A stretch of DNA of 64,000 nucleotides from Flavobacteriales bacterium (GTDB lineage Bacteria; Bacteroidota; Bacteroidia; Flavobacteriales; Flavobacteriaceae): NCBI GenBank assembly GCA_027067965.1, contig JAMOUV010000002.1, forward strand, positions 143,022-207,021, written 5' to 3'. Below are positions 17,491 through 28,663 of the stretch, in pieces. Below the pieces are notes generated by a model. The model searched no databases and was not told the origin of the DNA. It saw only the letters and a list, made by a program, of their open reading frames with translations. Both the position numbers and the translations under genes were made by a program. The stretch's first letter is position 1. Every line of letters begins with the position of its first letter.

Positions 17491-19716
17491 ATGAAACCAG
17501 AAGGAATAAAACATATTATCAAATTAGACGACGGCAGGGAGATTGAACTTGAAACCGGCGTATTGGCCAAACAAGCGGATGGTTCCGTGGTAGTCAAGAT
17601 GGGAAAAACCATGTTATTGGCAACAGTAGTTTCCAGCAAAGAATTAAAGCCGGATGTAGATTTTTTTCCATTAACAGTAGATTATCGCGAAAAATATTCC
17701 GCTTCGGGAAAATTTCCCGGTGGATTTTTCAAGCGTGAAGGACGTCCGTCATCTGAGGAAATTTTAGTTATGAGATTGGTTGACAGGGTTTTACGTCCTG
17801 CATTCCCTAAAGATTACCGGTACGATACCCAAGTGATGATTCAATTGATGTCTTATGACGAAGAAGTACAACCCGATGCATTGGCGGGTTTAGCCGCATC
17901 GGCCGCCATAGCCGTATCCGACATTCCGTTTGACGGACCGATAGCCGAAGTGCGAGTGGTTAGAAAGGACGGCGAGCTTTTGATTAATCCGGGTATAAAA
18001 GACATAGAAGAAGCCGACATTGATTTAATGGTCGGCGGAACTGCCGATTCGGTTACGATGGTTGAAGGCCAAATGCAGGAAGTAAGTGAAGAAGAAATGC
18101 TCGAAGCCATTGAATTTGCTCATGAAACAATAAAAAAATTAATTGCCGAACAAAAAGAATTTGCGGCTAAAGTGGAAAAAGCCCGTCAAAAAAGAGAATA
18201 TCCGGTTGAAGAACTCGATGAAGAATTATATAATAAGGTATATGAATTCGCTTATGAACGAATTTACGAAATAGCAAAAGAAGGTACCGGAAAAAAAGAA
18301 CGCAAAGAAAAATTCGACGCAGTAAAAGAAGAATTATTGGAACAATTCGATGAAGAATTCCTTGAAGAAAACGCCAAGAAAATTTCCGAATATTTTTCGG
18401 ATGTCAAGAAAAAAGCGGTACGCGATTTAATTTTAAACGAAGGCAAACGTTTGGACGGAAGAGGATTAACCGACATCCGGCCGATATGGACCGAAGTAAA
18501 TTACTTGCCTTCGGTTCACGGGTCAGCCATATTCACTCGCGGCGAAACTCAGGCCTTGGCATCGGTTACCTTGGGAACATCGATGGATGTTAACGTAATT
18601 GACGGCGTTTCTTTTCAAGACGAAGAAAGATTTTATCTGCATTATAATTTCCCTCCTTTTTCCACCGGCGAAGTTAAGCCGTTGCGAGGTACTTCCCGCC
18701 GCGAAATCGGACACGGTCATTTGGCACAACGAGCCCTCGAACCGATGGTGCCTAAAGATACACCCTATACCATCCGGGTGGTTTCGGAAGTTTTGGAATC
18801 CAACGGTTCTTCGTCCATGGCCACTGTTTGTGCCGGAAGTATGGCCCTAATGGATGCCGGTATTCAAATAAAAAAACAAGTTGCCGGAATTGCCATGGGC
18901 TTGATTCACGACGAAGAATCGGGCAAATATGCCGTACTGTCCGATATATTGGGGGACGAAGACCACCTGGGTGATATGGACTTTAAAGTAGCCGGAACCG
19001 AAGACGGCATTACGGCTTGTCAAATGGATATTAAAATTAAAAATCTGGATAAAGAAGTAATGCGGAAGGCCTTGCATCAAGCCAAGGAAGGCCGTATGTA
19101 CATTTTAGGAAAAATGAACGAAACCATTTCCGAGCCCAGAAAAGATGTCAAAGAATTTGTTCCCAAAGTTGAAAAAATTGAAATTCCCAAAGACTTTATC
19201 GGAGCTGTAATAGGAAAGGGCGGAAAGGAAATTCAACAATTACAAGAAGAAACCGATACGGTGATAGTAATTACGGAAGACGGTGAAAACGGTATCGTGG
19301 AAATAATGGGTAAGGATAGAGAGAAAATACAGAAAGCCATTGAAATTATTCGCAGCATCGCATTCGAACCCGAAGTAGGAGAAGTTTACGAAGGAAAAGT
19401 GGTTTCCATAAAAGATTTCGGTGCATTCGTGGAAATAGGACGAGGAACGGAAGGATTGTTGCATATATCCGAAATAGATTGGAATCGTATTAGAAATGTT
19501 AACGATCACTTGAAGGTAGGTCAAATTGTGAAGGTAAAACTAGTGGGCAAAGAACAAAACGGAAAATTGAGATTGTCCAGAAAGATTTTATTGCCCAAAC
19601 CGGAAGGTTATGTGGAACATCGTCGAAAACCTTCCAGAAAAAGCGATTCTCACAGAAAACCTTATGATAAACAAAACCGGAGAGACAGGAATAAGGATAA
19701 CAATAACGAAGAGTAA
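17491..19716 (+). CDS. pnp: polyribonucleotide nucleotidyltransferase (PNPase)
   Basis: The 741-residue exoribonuclease degrades RNA 3' to 5' using phosphate. Two RNase PH domains are visible ([27 protein letters not shown] in the first; [24 protein letters not shown] and GSMALMDAG in the second). A KH domain ([20 protein letters not shown], about 570-590) and an S1 domain ([20 protein letters not shown]) follow. The tail is short and basic ([18 protein letters not shown]). Length is normal. Confidence 0.97.
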   Translation: MKPEGIKHIIKLDDGREIELETGVLAKQADGSVVVKMGKTMLLATVVSSKELKPDVDFFPLTVDYREKYSASGKFPGGFFKREGRPSSEEILVMRLVDRVLRPAFPKDYRYDTQVMIQLMSYDEEVQPDALAGLAASAAIAVSDIPFDGPIAEVRVVRKDGELLINPGIKDIEEADIDLMVGGTADSVTMVEGQMQEVSEEEMLEAIEFAHETIKKLIAEQKEFAAKVEKARQKREYPVEELDEELYNKVYEFAYERIYEIAKEGTGKKERKEKFDAVKEELLEQFDEEFLEENAKKISEYFSDVKKKAVRDLILNEGKRLDGRGLTDIRPIWTEVNYLPSVHGSAIFTRGETQALASVTLGTSMDVNVIDGVSFQDEERFYLHYNFPPFSTGEVKPLRGTSRREIGHGHLAQRALEPMVPKDTPYTIRVVSEVLESNGSSSMATVCAGSMALMDAGIQIKKQVAGIAMGLIHDEESGKYAVLSDILGDEDHLGDMDFKVAGTEDGITACQMDIKIKNLDKEVMRKALHQAKEGRMYILGKMNETISEPRKDVKEFVPKVEKIEIPKDFIGAVIGKGGKEIQQLQEETDTVIVITEDGENGIVEIMGKDREKIQKAIEIIRSIAFEPEVGEVYEGKVVSIKDFGAFVEIGRGTEGLLHISEIDWNRIRNVNDHLKVGQIVKVKLVGKEQNGKLRLSRKILLPKPEGYVEHRRKPSRKSDSHRKPYDKQNRRDRNKDNNNEE

Positions 19717-19744
19717 AGAACTCGCGTAATGATTTGTTTTATTG

Positions 19745-19773
19745 GCCCGTTGTTATATCAGCGGGCTTTTTTT
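19745..19773 (+). terminator. terminator after pnp
   Basis: GCCCGTTG pairs with CAGCGGGC (one G-U) around a TTATAT loop and is followed by a run of T's. Confidence 0.8.
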
Positions 19774-19803
19774 ATTATTTTTGAATGCTGAAAAACATCC
19801 AAT

Positions 19804-20217
19804 ATGATTAGACAAGTAGAAATTATTTTACCTGCTTTTTCTCGCGGCTTTCATCTGATTACGGATTATATAGAATCGGCAATTGAAATAAAAGATATCA
19901 AGGCGGGAATTTTAAATATTTTTATCAAACACACTTCGGCAGCCCTCATGATAAACGAAAATTACGATCCGTCCGTTCGAGTGGATTTGGAAAATGCTTA
20001 TAATCATTTAATTCCGGAGAACGAACCCTATTACACACACGTTTTGGAAGGAAGCGACGATATGCCCGCTCATATAAAAACAGCCATTACAGGTACGGAT
20101 ATCAATATTCCCGTAAGTAATGGAAAATTGAATATGGGCACCTGGCAGGGTATTTATTTATGTGAATTTAGAAATAGGGGAGGGCGGAGGAAACTTGTTC
20201 TTACCTTAATATATTAG
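19804..20217 (+). CDS. yjbQ: YjbQ family protein (UPF0047)
   Basis: The 137-residue protein has the whole family pattern: HTSAALMINENYDPSVRVDLENAYNHLIPENEPYYTHVLEGSDDMPAHIKTAITG and GTWQGIYLCEFR near the end. The conserved histidines and acidic residues probably bind a metal. Members show weak secondary thiamin-phosphate synthase activity, but the true role is unsettled. It is convergent with the XRE gene, with a 4-base gap. Confidence 0.9.
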   Translation: MIRQVEIILPAFSRGFHLITDYIESAIEIKDIKAGILNIFIKHTSAALMINENYDPSVRVDLENAYNHLIPENEPYYTHVLEGSDDMPAHIKTAITGTDINIPVSNGKLNMGTWQGIYLCEFRNRGGRRKLVLTLIY

Positions 20218-20221
20218 ACCT

Positions 20222-20596
20222 TCACCGGCGTCTTTTTAAAATTTTGAAAGTACCGTCGTCAAAAATTTTAATAAGTTCACTTACTTCCGGTTCCGTAAGG
20301 TGAAGTGAAGTTAAATAAGAGTCCACAATGCTCGCTCCTTCGGGGTCGTCATAAATTTTATTTTCTTTTTTCTTTTGATTTTCAAAAGGTTCACCCTTTC
20401 CGGTAATGAGCCAGTAGGGATTCACATCGGGAAACTTCTCCAAAAATTTATTGAAAAAATCGTAACTGGGTTTATTTCTTCCCGAAAGCAAATGCGATAT
20501 ACTGCTTCTTTGAATATTTAAAAGCGAAGCCAATTCGGAAGAGGTCAATTTTTTTAATCTCATAAATTCTTTTAAACGATCGGCAAAATCATTCAT
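20222..20596 (-). CDS. XRE-family helix-turn-helix regulator
   Basis: The 124-residue protein has an N-terminal HTH (RLKEFMRLKKLTSSELASLLNIQRSSISHLLSGRNKPSYDFFNKFLEKFP, residues 7-56). A conserved NPYWLITGKGEPF follows, typical of Bacteroidota Cro/CI-like regulators, and then a charged linker and a short C-terminal helix. It stands alone between convergent yjbQ and divergent lrp. A palindrome over its own promoter suggests autorepression. Its other targets are unknown. Confidence 0.88.
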   Translation of the reverse strand: MNDFADRLKEFMRLKKLTSSELASLLNIQRSSISHLLSGRNKPSYDFFNKFLEKFPDVNPYWLITGKGEPFENQKKKENKIYDDPEGASIVDSYLTSLHLTEPEVSELIKIFDDGTFKILKRRR

Positions 20597-20604
20597 AGGT
20601 TACA

Positions 20605-20626
20605 TTTGTAAATACAAATTTACAAA
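20605..20626 (-). promoter_or_regulatory. XRE gene promoter overlapped by a 22-bp inverted repeat (operator)
   Basis: The minus-strand -7 element TAAATTTG at 20622-20615 lies inside an inverted repeat. The 9-bp perfect arms TTTGTAAAT and ATTTACAAA are separated by ACAA. The operator starts nine bases before the XRE start codon. Binding of the regulator here would block its own promoter. Confidence 0.6.
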
Positions 20627-20953
20627 AAAAATTTTATCAAATAACATATGTATTTTGTTTATAATTTATCCATTTCGAATTGAAGGTTAATCATTGCGAA
20701 ATTTCTCATTTTTTATTTCAAATTACTTGTTTAAACCGCACGCATAACTCTAATACTACCAATAAGTTATATTTTCACTATAAAAAAAATTAATAACAAA
20801 TAAAATTCATCATGAGGGGGTGCGCGATATTGCAAAAGACAGGAAGAATTAGTAATTTTACAAGAATTTATAAGGTGATAACAAGTGAAATTTTAAAATT
20901 TTACATTAAATGTTATTAACATGTTATTATTTTCTAAAATTATTATATATTTG
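20627..20953 (+). promoter_or_regulatory. lrp upstream region and promoter
   Basis: This A/T-rich stretch between the divergent XRE and Lrp genes contains no convincing gene. At its right end a -7 element TATATTTG (20946-20953) lies 20 bases before the lrp start. A 10-bp palindrome TAACATGTTA (20917-20926) sits just upstream and could be a regulator site. A 35-codon frame from 20812 has no ribosome-binding site and was not accepted. Confidence 0.45.
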
Positions 20954-20973
20954 CATATTCTAAATTTTACTAT

Positions 20974-21465
20974 ATGGCTAAAATCAAATTAGACAAAATC
21001 GATCAGCGCATTTTAGACATGCTTATAGAAAATGCCCGCACTCCGTTTACCGAAATCGCAAAAAAATTACGAATCTCCGCAGGGACGGTTCACGTAAGGG
21101 TTCGCAAGATGGAAAAATCCGGAATCATTAAAGGTGCATCACTAACCGTTGATTACGACAAGCTCGGCTATTCCTTTATAGCATACATCGGAATTTTTTT
21201 GGACAAGACATCCAAAACGCGTTTTGTGCTTGAACGATTAAAAAAGATTCCTTATGTAACCGTAGCGCACATTACAACGGGAAAATATAACATATTTTGT
21301 AAAATTCGAGCGCAGAATACGGAACACGCCAAAGATATTATTTTCAATATTGATGATATTGACGGAATTGTCCGCACCGAAACGATGATTTCCTTGGAAG
21401 AAAGTATTAATGACAAGAAACGTTTAATGCATCATATCTTTCAAGACGCCATGGAGGAAGATTAA
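20974..21465 (+). CDS. Lrp/AsnC-family transcriptional regulator
   Basis: The 163-residue protein has an N-terminal HTH (LDKIDQRILDMLIENARTPFTEIAKKLRISAGTVHVRVRKMEKSGIIKG, residues 6-54). A RAM/AsnC ligand-binding domain follows (AYIGIFLDKTSKTRFVLERLKKIPYVTVAHITTGKYNIFCKI). Proteins of this type respond to amino acids. aroB and a proline dehydrogenase gene are nearby, but no link is shown by the sequence. It is convergent with aroB with a 5-base gap. Confidence 0.92.
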   Translation: MAKIKLDKIDQRILDMLIENARTPFTEIAKKLRISAGTVHVRVRKMEKSGIIKGASLTVDYDKLGYSFIAYIGIFLDKTSKTRFVLERLKKIPYVTVAHITTGKYNIFCKIRAQNTEHAKDIIFNIDDIDGIVRTETMISLEESINDKKRLMHHIFQDAMEED

Positions 21466-21470
21466 TTCAT

Positions 21471-22526
21471 TTATTTTGAAATGGTTTTAATATAATTCAA
21501 ACTTTCCCGGAGTAATGCGCCGGGAATTTTTTTATTATACACGGCCGAACCGATATTTTTTAACAACACGAAAAGAATATCACCGGATATGTTTTTCTTG
21601 TCGAGTTTAAGATAGGGGAGCAGATTCCGGTACTCCAAGTTTTTAGCCAAAGAAAAATCATAATAAGAGGATAAAGTCTCTTTTATTTCATTTAGTTCCT
21701 GCTTGCTTAGCCCGGTTTCATGCATGGAAATATACGCCTCGGCAAGCATGCCTAACGCCACGGCATGCCCGTGCGTAATGCGTAAATCGGTTTCCCTGTT
21801 TATAAAGGCCTCGATCGCATGCCCGATAGTATGGCCGAAATTCAAAATTTTACGCAACCCCTCTTCATGCTCATCGTTGTTTACAATTGTGAATTTAATC
21901 TCCACGGAGCGTTTAATCAAATCGTGAATTTGATGGGTTTTAAATGTTTTTAATTGTTGGAAATAGTTTTGATCGAATATGAGCCCGTGTTTAAACATTT
22001 CAGCCAAACCGGAATAAAACTCTTCTTCCGGCAAGGTATTTAAAAAATCCGGAAGAATATATATTTTTTTCGGTGGATAATAAGTACCTATTTGATTTTT
22101 GGCTTCATAATAATTAATTCCCGTTTTTCCGCCAATCGCCGCATCTACCATCGCAAGCAATGAAGTAGGGATATTGATATATTTGATACCACGCTTATAA
22201 GTTGAAGCCACGAATCCGCCCACATCGCTCACCACACCGCCTCCCAGATTAAGAATCAAACTGTTTCGATCGGCCATTTGCTTAAAAAGTTCATCCCAAA
22301 TATGTCGAACCTGATCCAAATTTTTGTTTTGTTCGCTAAGTCCGGTTCGTATAATATGTGACTCGTGATTCAAATAAGGTTTAAGCAAAGGCAGGCAGTT
22401 TACATTTGTATTCGAGTCTGTAATGATATATACATTTGTAAACTCTTGTTCTTTTATATACTCGTCCAAATTACTAAATTCAGACGATGAATTCATTAAA
22501 TATATATTATCTGTAATACTCTTCAT
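21471..22526 (-). CDS. aroB: 3-dehydroquinate synthase
   Basis: The 351-residue enzyme makes 3-dehydroquinate from DAHP in the shikimate pathway. It shows the NAD-binding NLGGGVVSDVGGFVASTYKRGIKYINIPTSLLAMVDAAIGGKTGIN and the metal-binding LNFGHTIGHAIEA and HGHAVALGM. It is slightly short but complete. It is separated from aroK by more than 12 kb, so the pathway genes are scattered. Confidence 0.95.
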   Translation of the reverse strand: MKSITDNIYLMNSSSEFSNLDEYIKEQEFTNVYIITDSNTNVNCLPLLKPYLNHESHIIRTGLSEQNKNLDQVRHIWDELFKQMADRNSLILNLGGGVVSDVGGFVASTYKRGIKYINIPTSLLAMVDAAIGGKTGINYYEAKNQIGTYYPPKKIYILPDFLNTLPEEEFYSGLAEMFKHGLIFDQNYFQQLKTFKTHQIHDLIKRSVEIKFTIVNNDEHEEGLRKILNFGHTIGHAIEAFINRETDLRITHGHAVALGMLAEAYISMHETGLSKQELNEIKETLSSYYDFSLAKNLEYRNLLPYLKLDKKNISGDILFVLLKNIGSAVYNKKIPGALLRESLNYIKTISK

Positions 22527-22593
22527 TGATACATTTTACGCACAAATTTATGAATAAAAAGGAATTTGTCATTTTTATATCGCGCCCGACCAC

Positions 22594-22601
22594 CTAACTT
22601 T
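22594..22601 (+). promoter_or_regulatory. -7 promoter element of the proline dehydrogenase gene
   Basis: TAACTTTG fits TAnnTTTG and lies 15 bases before the ATG at 22617. It would place transcription start downstream of the earlier in-frame start at 22566, so it argues for the shorter protein. Confidence 0.55.
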
Positions 22602-22616
22602 GAAACAAAAAATATT

Positions 22617-23795
22617 ATGTTCGATATTAGTATTTTTCAAGATACGGAAACCGCTTTTGCTTTAAAAACAGATGCGGAGATTGAACGTGCCTATTGGTTA
22701 TTCAGTTTAATTCAAAACCAACCTTTGGTTAAATTGGGAAAGGCAGTGGCCAATTTCGCCCTCAAACATCATTTTCCTGTGGAAGGGATTATACGCACTA
22801 CGGTTTTCGATCATTTTTGTGGCGGCGTAACCGAAGAAGATACTTTGCCCGTTGTAGATAAATTGTTTTCCAAAGGAGTCTATTCCATTTTGGATTACTC
22901 TGTCGAAGGAGCCGAAACCGAAGAAGATTTCGCGCGGGCCTTTAATAAAACCAAGCATTTAATTGAATTCGCTTCCAAGCGCAAAGAAATACCGTTTGCC
23001 GTATTCAAACCTACTGGGATGGGGGCTTTTGCTATTTATGAAAAAGTTTCGGCAGGAGCCGATTTAAGTCCGGAAGAGCAAACCAAATGGGAAAAAATCC
23101 GGTCGCGTTACTACAATTTATTCGTAGCGGCACGTGAACATGACGTGCCGGTGATGGTGGATGCGGAAGAAACATGGATGCAAAAGGCGGTTGACGATTT
23201 ACTGGAAGATTTGATGTATGAATTCAACCGGAATAAGCCATATGTAATCAATACGTTACAAATGTATCGCAAAGACCGTTTGGATTATTTAAAAGAATTA
23301 TTTGACAGAACCCAATCCAAAGGAGTCAAATTGGGTATTAAATTCGTTCGCGGCGCTTATATGGAAAAAGAACGGGAAAGAGCCGAAGAAATGGGATATC
23401 CGTCACCCATTTGCGATACCAAGGAAGATACCGATAGAAATTATAATGCCGCTCTACGTTTTATGATGGATAATATTGACAAGGATGTCTTAATATACAA
23501 CGGGTCTCACAATGAAGAAAGTAATTTATTATTGGCCAATCTCACGGAAGAAAAAGGATTACAAAGAAATGACCCGAGAATTTGGTTCGGACAATTATAC
23601 GGAATGAGCGATAATATTACTTTTAATCTGGCCAAATTAGGATTTAATGCAAGTAAATATATACCTTTCGGCCCGGTGAAAGACGTGATGCCCTATCTTA
23701 TCAGGCGCGCCGAAGAAAATACCTCTATAGCCGGTCAAACTAATCGAGAATTGAGATTGTTGGAAATGGAACGAAAAAGAAGAAAATTAATGTAA
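22617..23795 (+). CDS. proline dehydrogenase
   Basis: The 392-residue flavoenzyme oxidises proline to pyrroline-5-carboxylate and feeds electrons to quinone. The PutA-like TIM barrel shows VFDHFCGGVTEEDT near the start, GVKLGIKFVRGAYMEKERERAEEMGYPSPI, and the C-terminal FGQLYGMSDNITFNLAKLGFNASKYIPFGPVKDVMPYLIRRAEEN. The ATG at 22617 was chosen over an upstream start at 22566 because of the promoter element and the usual MFDISIF-like N-terminus. No pyrroline-5-carboxylate dehydrogenase is adjacent. Confidence 0.92.
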   Translation: MFDISIFQDTETAFALKTDAEIERAYWLFSLIQNQPLVKLGKAVANFALKHHFPVEGIIRTTVFDHFCGGVTEEDTLPVVDKLFSKGVYSILDYSVEGAETEEDFARAFNKTKHLIEFASKRKEIPFAVFKPTGMGAFAIYEKVSAGADLSPEEQTKWEKIRSRYYNLFVAAREHDVPVMVDAEETWMQKAVDDLLEDLMYEFNRNKPYVINTLQMYRKDRLDYLKELFDRTQSKGVKLGIKFVRGAYMEKERERAEEMGYPSPICDTKEDTDRNYNAALRFMMDNIDKDVLIYNGSHNEESNLLLANLTEEKGLQRNDPRIWFGQLYGMSDNITFNLAKLGFNASKYIPFGPVKDVMPYLIRRAEENTSIAGQTNRELRLLEMERKRRKLM

Positions 23796-23806
23796 TTTAT
23801 ATACAA

Positions 23807-24532
23807 TTAGGCGTTTATTTTTGTAAACTCGCTGACCAATTGATCATATTTTGATTTTAATTCTTCCAAAAATTCCATTTTAAGACCGGGTTTATAAATA
23901 CGCACGGCATCGTAAACGTTTTCATTTTTGAAAAAAGTAGCGAGTGCCACATCATAATTCCGGTTGCCAATCGTATCTTTAATAGATAAGGTAATTTTTT
24001 TGAATGCATCCCAATTGACGTGTTCGGGGAGTTCGAAATAATACATATGTTCTCTCTTCAAATCCTTGTAACAGGTATCATCCAATTGATTGACTTCGAA
24101 AAATTTGGTAAGTTTGATACTTGCTACCTTTTCTCCTTTTCGGTCTCTTTTATGAAATTCGAAACCACCGTACTCCCGGAAAGCCATTTGAACCGCGGCT
24201 ACATCTTTAAATGAAGGAATATTATGAACCCTGATGGTAAAATATTTGGATTTACCGAACATGACCGTTGCAAACGACGCATCGATATTTTTAAATTCGG
24301 TATATTTTCTGATTTTATTGGTCGTCCGGATTATTTTTTCCCACGAATAAGTTTTTTTGGTTACAAAGAAAATATTATCCGGTTTGGAAGCCGATTCGGG
24401 AATGATGTCGCCGTGAAATCCGGGAAAGGGATCCACGATATGTAATACAAGAGTCCTGGGAAGCGCTTCTTCTCGCAAAACTTCCATGGTTTCCTCTTTT
24501 AAAACGGTACCTACAATTTCTTTTTTTGTCAT
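23807..24532 (-). CDS. uncharacterised protein, about 240 aa
   Basis: No family is recognised. The soluble protein has no signal peptide or membrane segment, and no cysteine pair or nucleotide-binding motif is visible. It has alternating beta and charged segments (RTLVLHIVDPFPGFHGDIIP early; NRNYDVALATFFKNENVYDAVRIYKPGLKMEF late). The frame is open to 24583, with an extra 17 residues of a less typical hydrophobic type; I prefer the ATG at 24532. It is divergent from pyrG and convergent with proline dehydrogenase. Codon use is like its neighbours, so it is a real gene. Confidence 0.75.
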   Translation of the reverse strand: MTKKEIVGTVLKEETMEVLREEALPRTLVLHIVDPFPGFHGDIIPESASKPDNIFFVTKKTYSWEKIIRTTNKIRKYTEFKNIDASFATVMFGKSKYFTIRVHNIPSFKDVAAVQMAFREYGGFEFHKRDRKGEKVASIKLTKFFEVNQLDDTCYKDLKREHMYYFELPEHVNWDAFKKITLSIKDTIGNRNYDVALATFFKNENVYDAVRIYKPGLKMEFLEELKSKYDQLVSEFTKINA

Positions 24533-24561
24533 GACGGGAATATTTGGATTAAAGATAATAA

Positions 24562-26238
<1,677 letters not shown>

Positions 26239-26250
26239 TGAAATTAGATT

Positions 26251-28191
26251 ATGACAGCAAAAAAGAAATCGAATAAAAAACCATCGACCAAAACAAAAAA
26301 GACGCAAACAACACCGCAAAAACGGCCTAGTTTTAAGAGTTTGCTTATTCAGTATATTATTTTAACCATCGCCTTTTATTTTGTGGCAAGAAGTTGCGAA
26401 CGCGCCAGATTAGCCAAAGAAGAGGCCGAAAAAACCGAACAAACCGAACAGGTTAAAAAAGAGGAAAACAAAATCTCACCGGTTCAAATTAAAGACAGCA
26501 CCGAACTGGCTATGCTTCAAAACGAAATGGGGGATTTTGCCTACGCTTTAACTATTTCCGAACAACAACCCGTATCCGTTCAAACCGACAAACTGGATAT
26601 TCGATTCACTCCCAAAGGCGGAGCAATTGATAAACTATATCTCAAAACCTATACCAATGCCCAGGGCGGACCGGTCCGGTTGATTGACGGCAACCAGGAT
26701 TTTAATCTGGATCTGAAACTTAAGACGGGAAAAATTATAGCCACGCGGGATTTTAACTTTGTTCCCGAAGTTCAAAAAACCGACTCGGTTACAATTGTAA
26801 CCATGAAATTATATGCAGGAAAGGACAAATATCTTGCCTACGAGTACCGCATTCCGAAGGACAATTATATGATTGATTTTCATGTCTATACCAAAAATTT
26901 GGAAAATTTAATATCGGAAGAAAATAACGACTTGCATTGGGATTTGAAGGCATACAGCCATGAATTCGATCCGAAATACGAAAATAATTTTACAGCCCTG
27001 AAATACGAATATGAAGACGGAAAAACCGACGGTCTCAGTGCTTTGAGTAAAGAAAAGGAAGACGAAGCCGAAGATGTAAATTGGGTGGATTTCAAACAAC
27101 ATTTCTTTTCATCCTTTCTCATCACTCCCGAAAAGCCATTCGAAAAAGCCAAATTCAAGCAAATCACTTTATATGATAAGGAAAAAGACACCTTGCATAC
27201 CAAACATTTCTTTTTAGACACCCACCTCAAGCCCGAAAACGGCCGTTTGAATTATCAAATGAAATGGTTTCACGGTCCCAATGATTACGATTTGTTGGCT
27301 TCATACGGCTATGATATGGAAGAAGTGATTCCGTTGGGTTGGGGAATTTTCGGTTGGATGAATAAATATGTCTTTATTCCCATGTTTGATTTTTTGAAGA
27401 AATTTATTTCCAATTACGGCTTGATAATTATTCTGATGACCCTGATAGTCAGATTGATAACTTCACCACTGTATTATAAAACTTACGTTTCACAAGCCAA
27501 AATGAAAATCATTCGTCCCGAAATGGATGAAATCAACAAGAAATACAAAGACAATCCCATGAAACGCCAAAAGGAAATTATGGCTTTGCAGTCCAAAGCC
27601 GGCGTGAGTCCTCTATCGGGATGTTTGCCGTCCTTGCTATTCATTCCCATATTTTATGCTTTATTCCGCTTTTTCCCTGCCGAATTGGACTTAAGACATA
27701 AAGGTTTTCTTTGGGTAAAAGATTTATCGTCCTACGAAAGTTTTATTAACCTGCCCTTCGACATTCCGTTTATAGGGCGTCATATCAGTTTATTTGCATT
27801 AATCGCGTCGGTATTGATGTTTCTTTATATGCAAATGAATCAAAGTTCTCAAAACATGTCCATGCCCACTCAGGAAGGCATGCCCGATTTGTCTAAAATG
27901 ATGAAATGGATGCTCTATTTGATGCCTTTCATGATGTTTTTCTTCTTCAATAATTATGCAAGCGGACTGAGTTTATATTATATGATTTCGACCTTTTTGA
28001 GTCTGGTGATTGTATTTGTGATTAAAAAGTATGTCATTGACGAGGAGAAGGTAAAGGCACAAATCGAAGAAAATAAGAAAAAACCAAAAAAACAAAGCCG
28101 TTTCCAAGCCAAACTTCAACATCTGATGGAACAAGCCGAACAACAAAAGCGATTGCAAGAAGAAATGAAGCGTAAAAAACGTGGTAAATAA
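26251..28191 (+). CDS. yidC: membrane protein insertase YidC
   Basis: The 646-residue protein inserts proteins into the inner membrane. It has a lysine-rich cytosolic N-terminus, one membrane segment (SLLIQYIILTIAFYFVA, about residues 31-47), a large periplasmic domain, and the C-terminal 60KD_IMP core with five membrane segments from about residue 370 (MNKYVFIPMFDFLKKFISNYGLIIILMTLIVRLITSPLYYKTYVSQAKM). A long basic coiled tail follows (KKPKKQSRFQAKLQHLMEQ), which probably contacts ribosomes. Length is typical of Bacteroidota YidC. Confidence 0.95.
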   Translation: MTAKKKSNKKPSTKTKKTQTTPQKRPSFKSLLIQYIILTIAFYFVARSCERARLAKEEAEKTEQTEQVKKEENKISPVQIKDSTELAMLQNEMGDFAYALTISEQQPVSVQTDKLDIRFTPKGGAIDKLYLKTYTNAQGGPVRLIDGNQDFNLDLKLKTGKIIATRDFNFVPEVQKTDSVTIVTMKLYAGKDKYLAYEYRIPKDNYMIDFHVYTKNLENLISEENNDLHWDLKAYSHEFDPKYENNFTALKYEYEDGKTDGLSALSKEKEDEAEDVNWVDFKQHFFSSFLITPEKPFEKAKFKQITLYDKEKDTLHTKHFFLDTHLKPENGRLNYQMKWFHGPNDYDLLASYGYDMEEVIPLGWGIFGWMNKYVFIPMFDFLKKFISNYGLIIILMTLIVRLITSPLYYKTYVSQAKMKIIRPEMDEINKKYKDNPMKRQKEIMALQSKAGVSPLSGCLPSLLFIPIFYALFRFFPAELDLRHKGFLWVKDLSSYESFINLPFDIPFIGRHISLFALIASVLMFLYMQMNQSSQNMSMPTQEGMPDLSKMMKWMLYLMPFMMFFFFNNYASGLSLYYMISTFLSLVIVFVIKKYVIDEEKVKAQIEENKKKPKKQSRFQAKLQHLMEQAEQQKRLQEEMKRKKRGK

Positions 28192-28197
28192 TTATTC

Positions 28198-28485
28198 ATG
28201 CGGCAATTTTGGCTTATATTGTTGATTACACTCGTACTGTTATTGATTGGTTTTGCAGGAATCGGTATCAAGATTTTATTGAAAAAAGAAGGAAAATTCG
28301 AAGGCACATGCGCTTCTATGAATCCCGAAACCAATCCCGACGGCGACCCGTGTCAATTCTGCGGCCGTACTCCGGATGAATACAAGGGAAATTGTTCGCG
28401 GGAAATATTGCATAAAATCATGGAAGAGAAAAAGAAAAACCGTGGCGCCGTGTTGGATTGGGACGAACTGAATGAGAGACTTTAG
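28198..28485 (+). CDS. small membrane-anchored Cys-motif protein, NqrM/DUF539-like
   Basis: The 95-residue protein has one N-terminal membrane segment (residues ~4-27) followed by KKEGKFEGTCASMNP and a second Cys cluster CQFCGRTPDEYKGNC. The spacing of G-x-C and C-x-x-C after a single anchor resembles the NqrM/DUF539 group and the short 'membrane or secreted' proteins of Flavobacteriia. NqrM matures the Na+-pumping NADH:quinone reductase, but no nqr gene is seen here, so a metal-cluster role is only an inference. It follows yidC by six bases. Confidence 0.6.
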   Translation: MRQFWLILLITLVLLLIGFAGIGIKILLKKEGKFEGTCASMNPETNPDGDPCQFCGRTPDEYKGNCSREILHKIMEEKKKNRGAVLDWDELNERL

Positions 28486-28491
28486 TCTTGG

Positions 28492-28517
28492 TTTAACTTT
28501 AACCTTAACTTAAACTG
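28492..28517. repeat. orphan hexamer tract (TTTAAC/CTTAAC type)
   Basis: The same 6-nt-period motif as the left arm of element E occurs here, just after the NqrM-like gene, but without a four-helix-bundle gene. The rest of the 178-base gap contains an imperfect GGCCGG/CCGGCC hairpin near 28566-28602 that may serve as the end of the MFS transcript; it lacks a T-run. Confidence 0.5.
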
Positions 28518-28663
28518 AATCAATCCTTTAGTTATTGATATTTAAACTTATTAAGATTATGCAAAGGCCGGTTGGTAAGTTTGTCGAACCGCCGGCCGGT
28601 GGACAATGACACTATGAAGCAAACGGTGGGACCCAAGCGAAGAGGTGCTGCCCCCGGTTACTC

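Noticed and set aside
20812..20919. 35-codon frame upstream of lrp
   Set aside because: No ribosome-binding site, low-complexity product and it overlaps the promoter region.
22566..22616. 17-residue N-terminal extension of proline dehydrogenase
   Set aside because: The -7 promoter element at 22594-22601 lies inside it, and the family begins at the later methionine.
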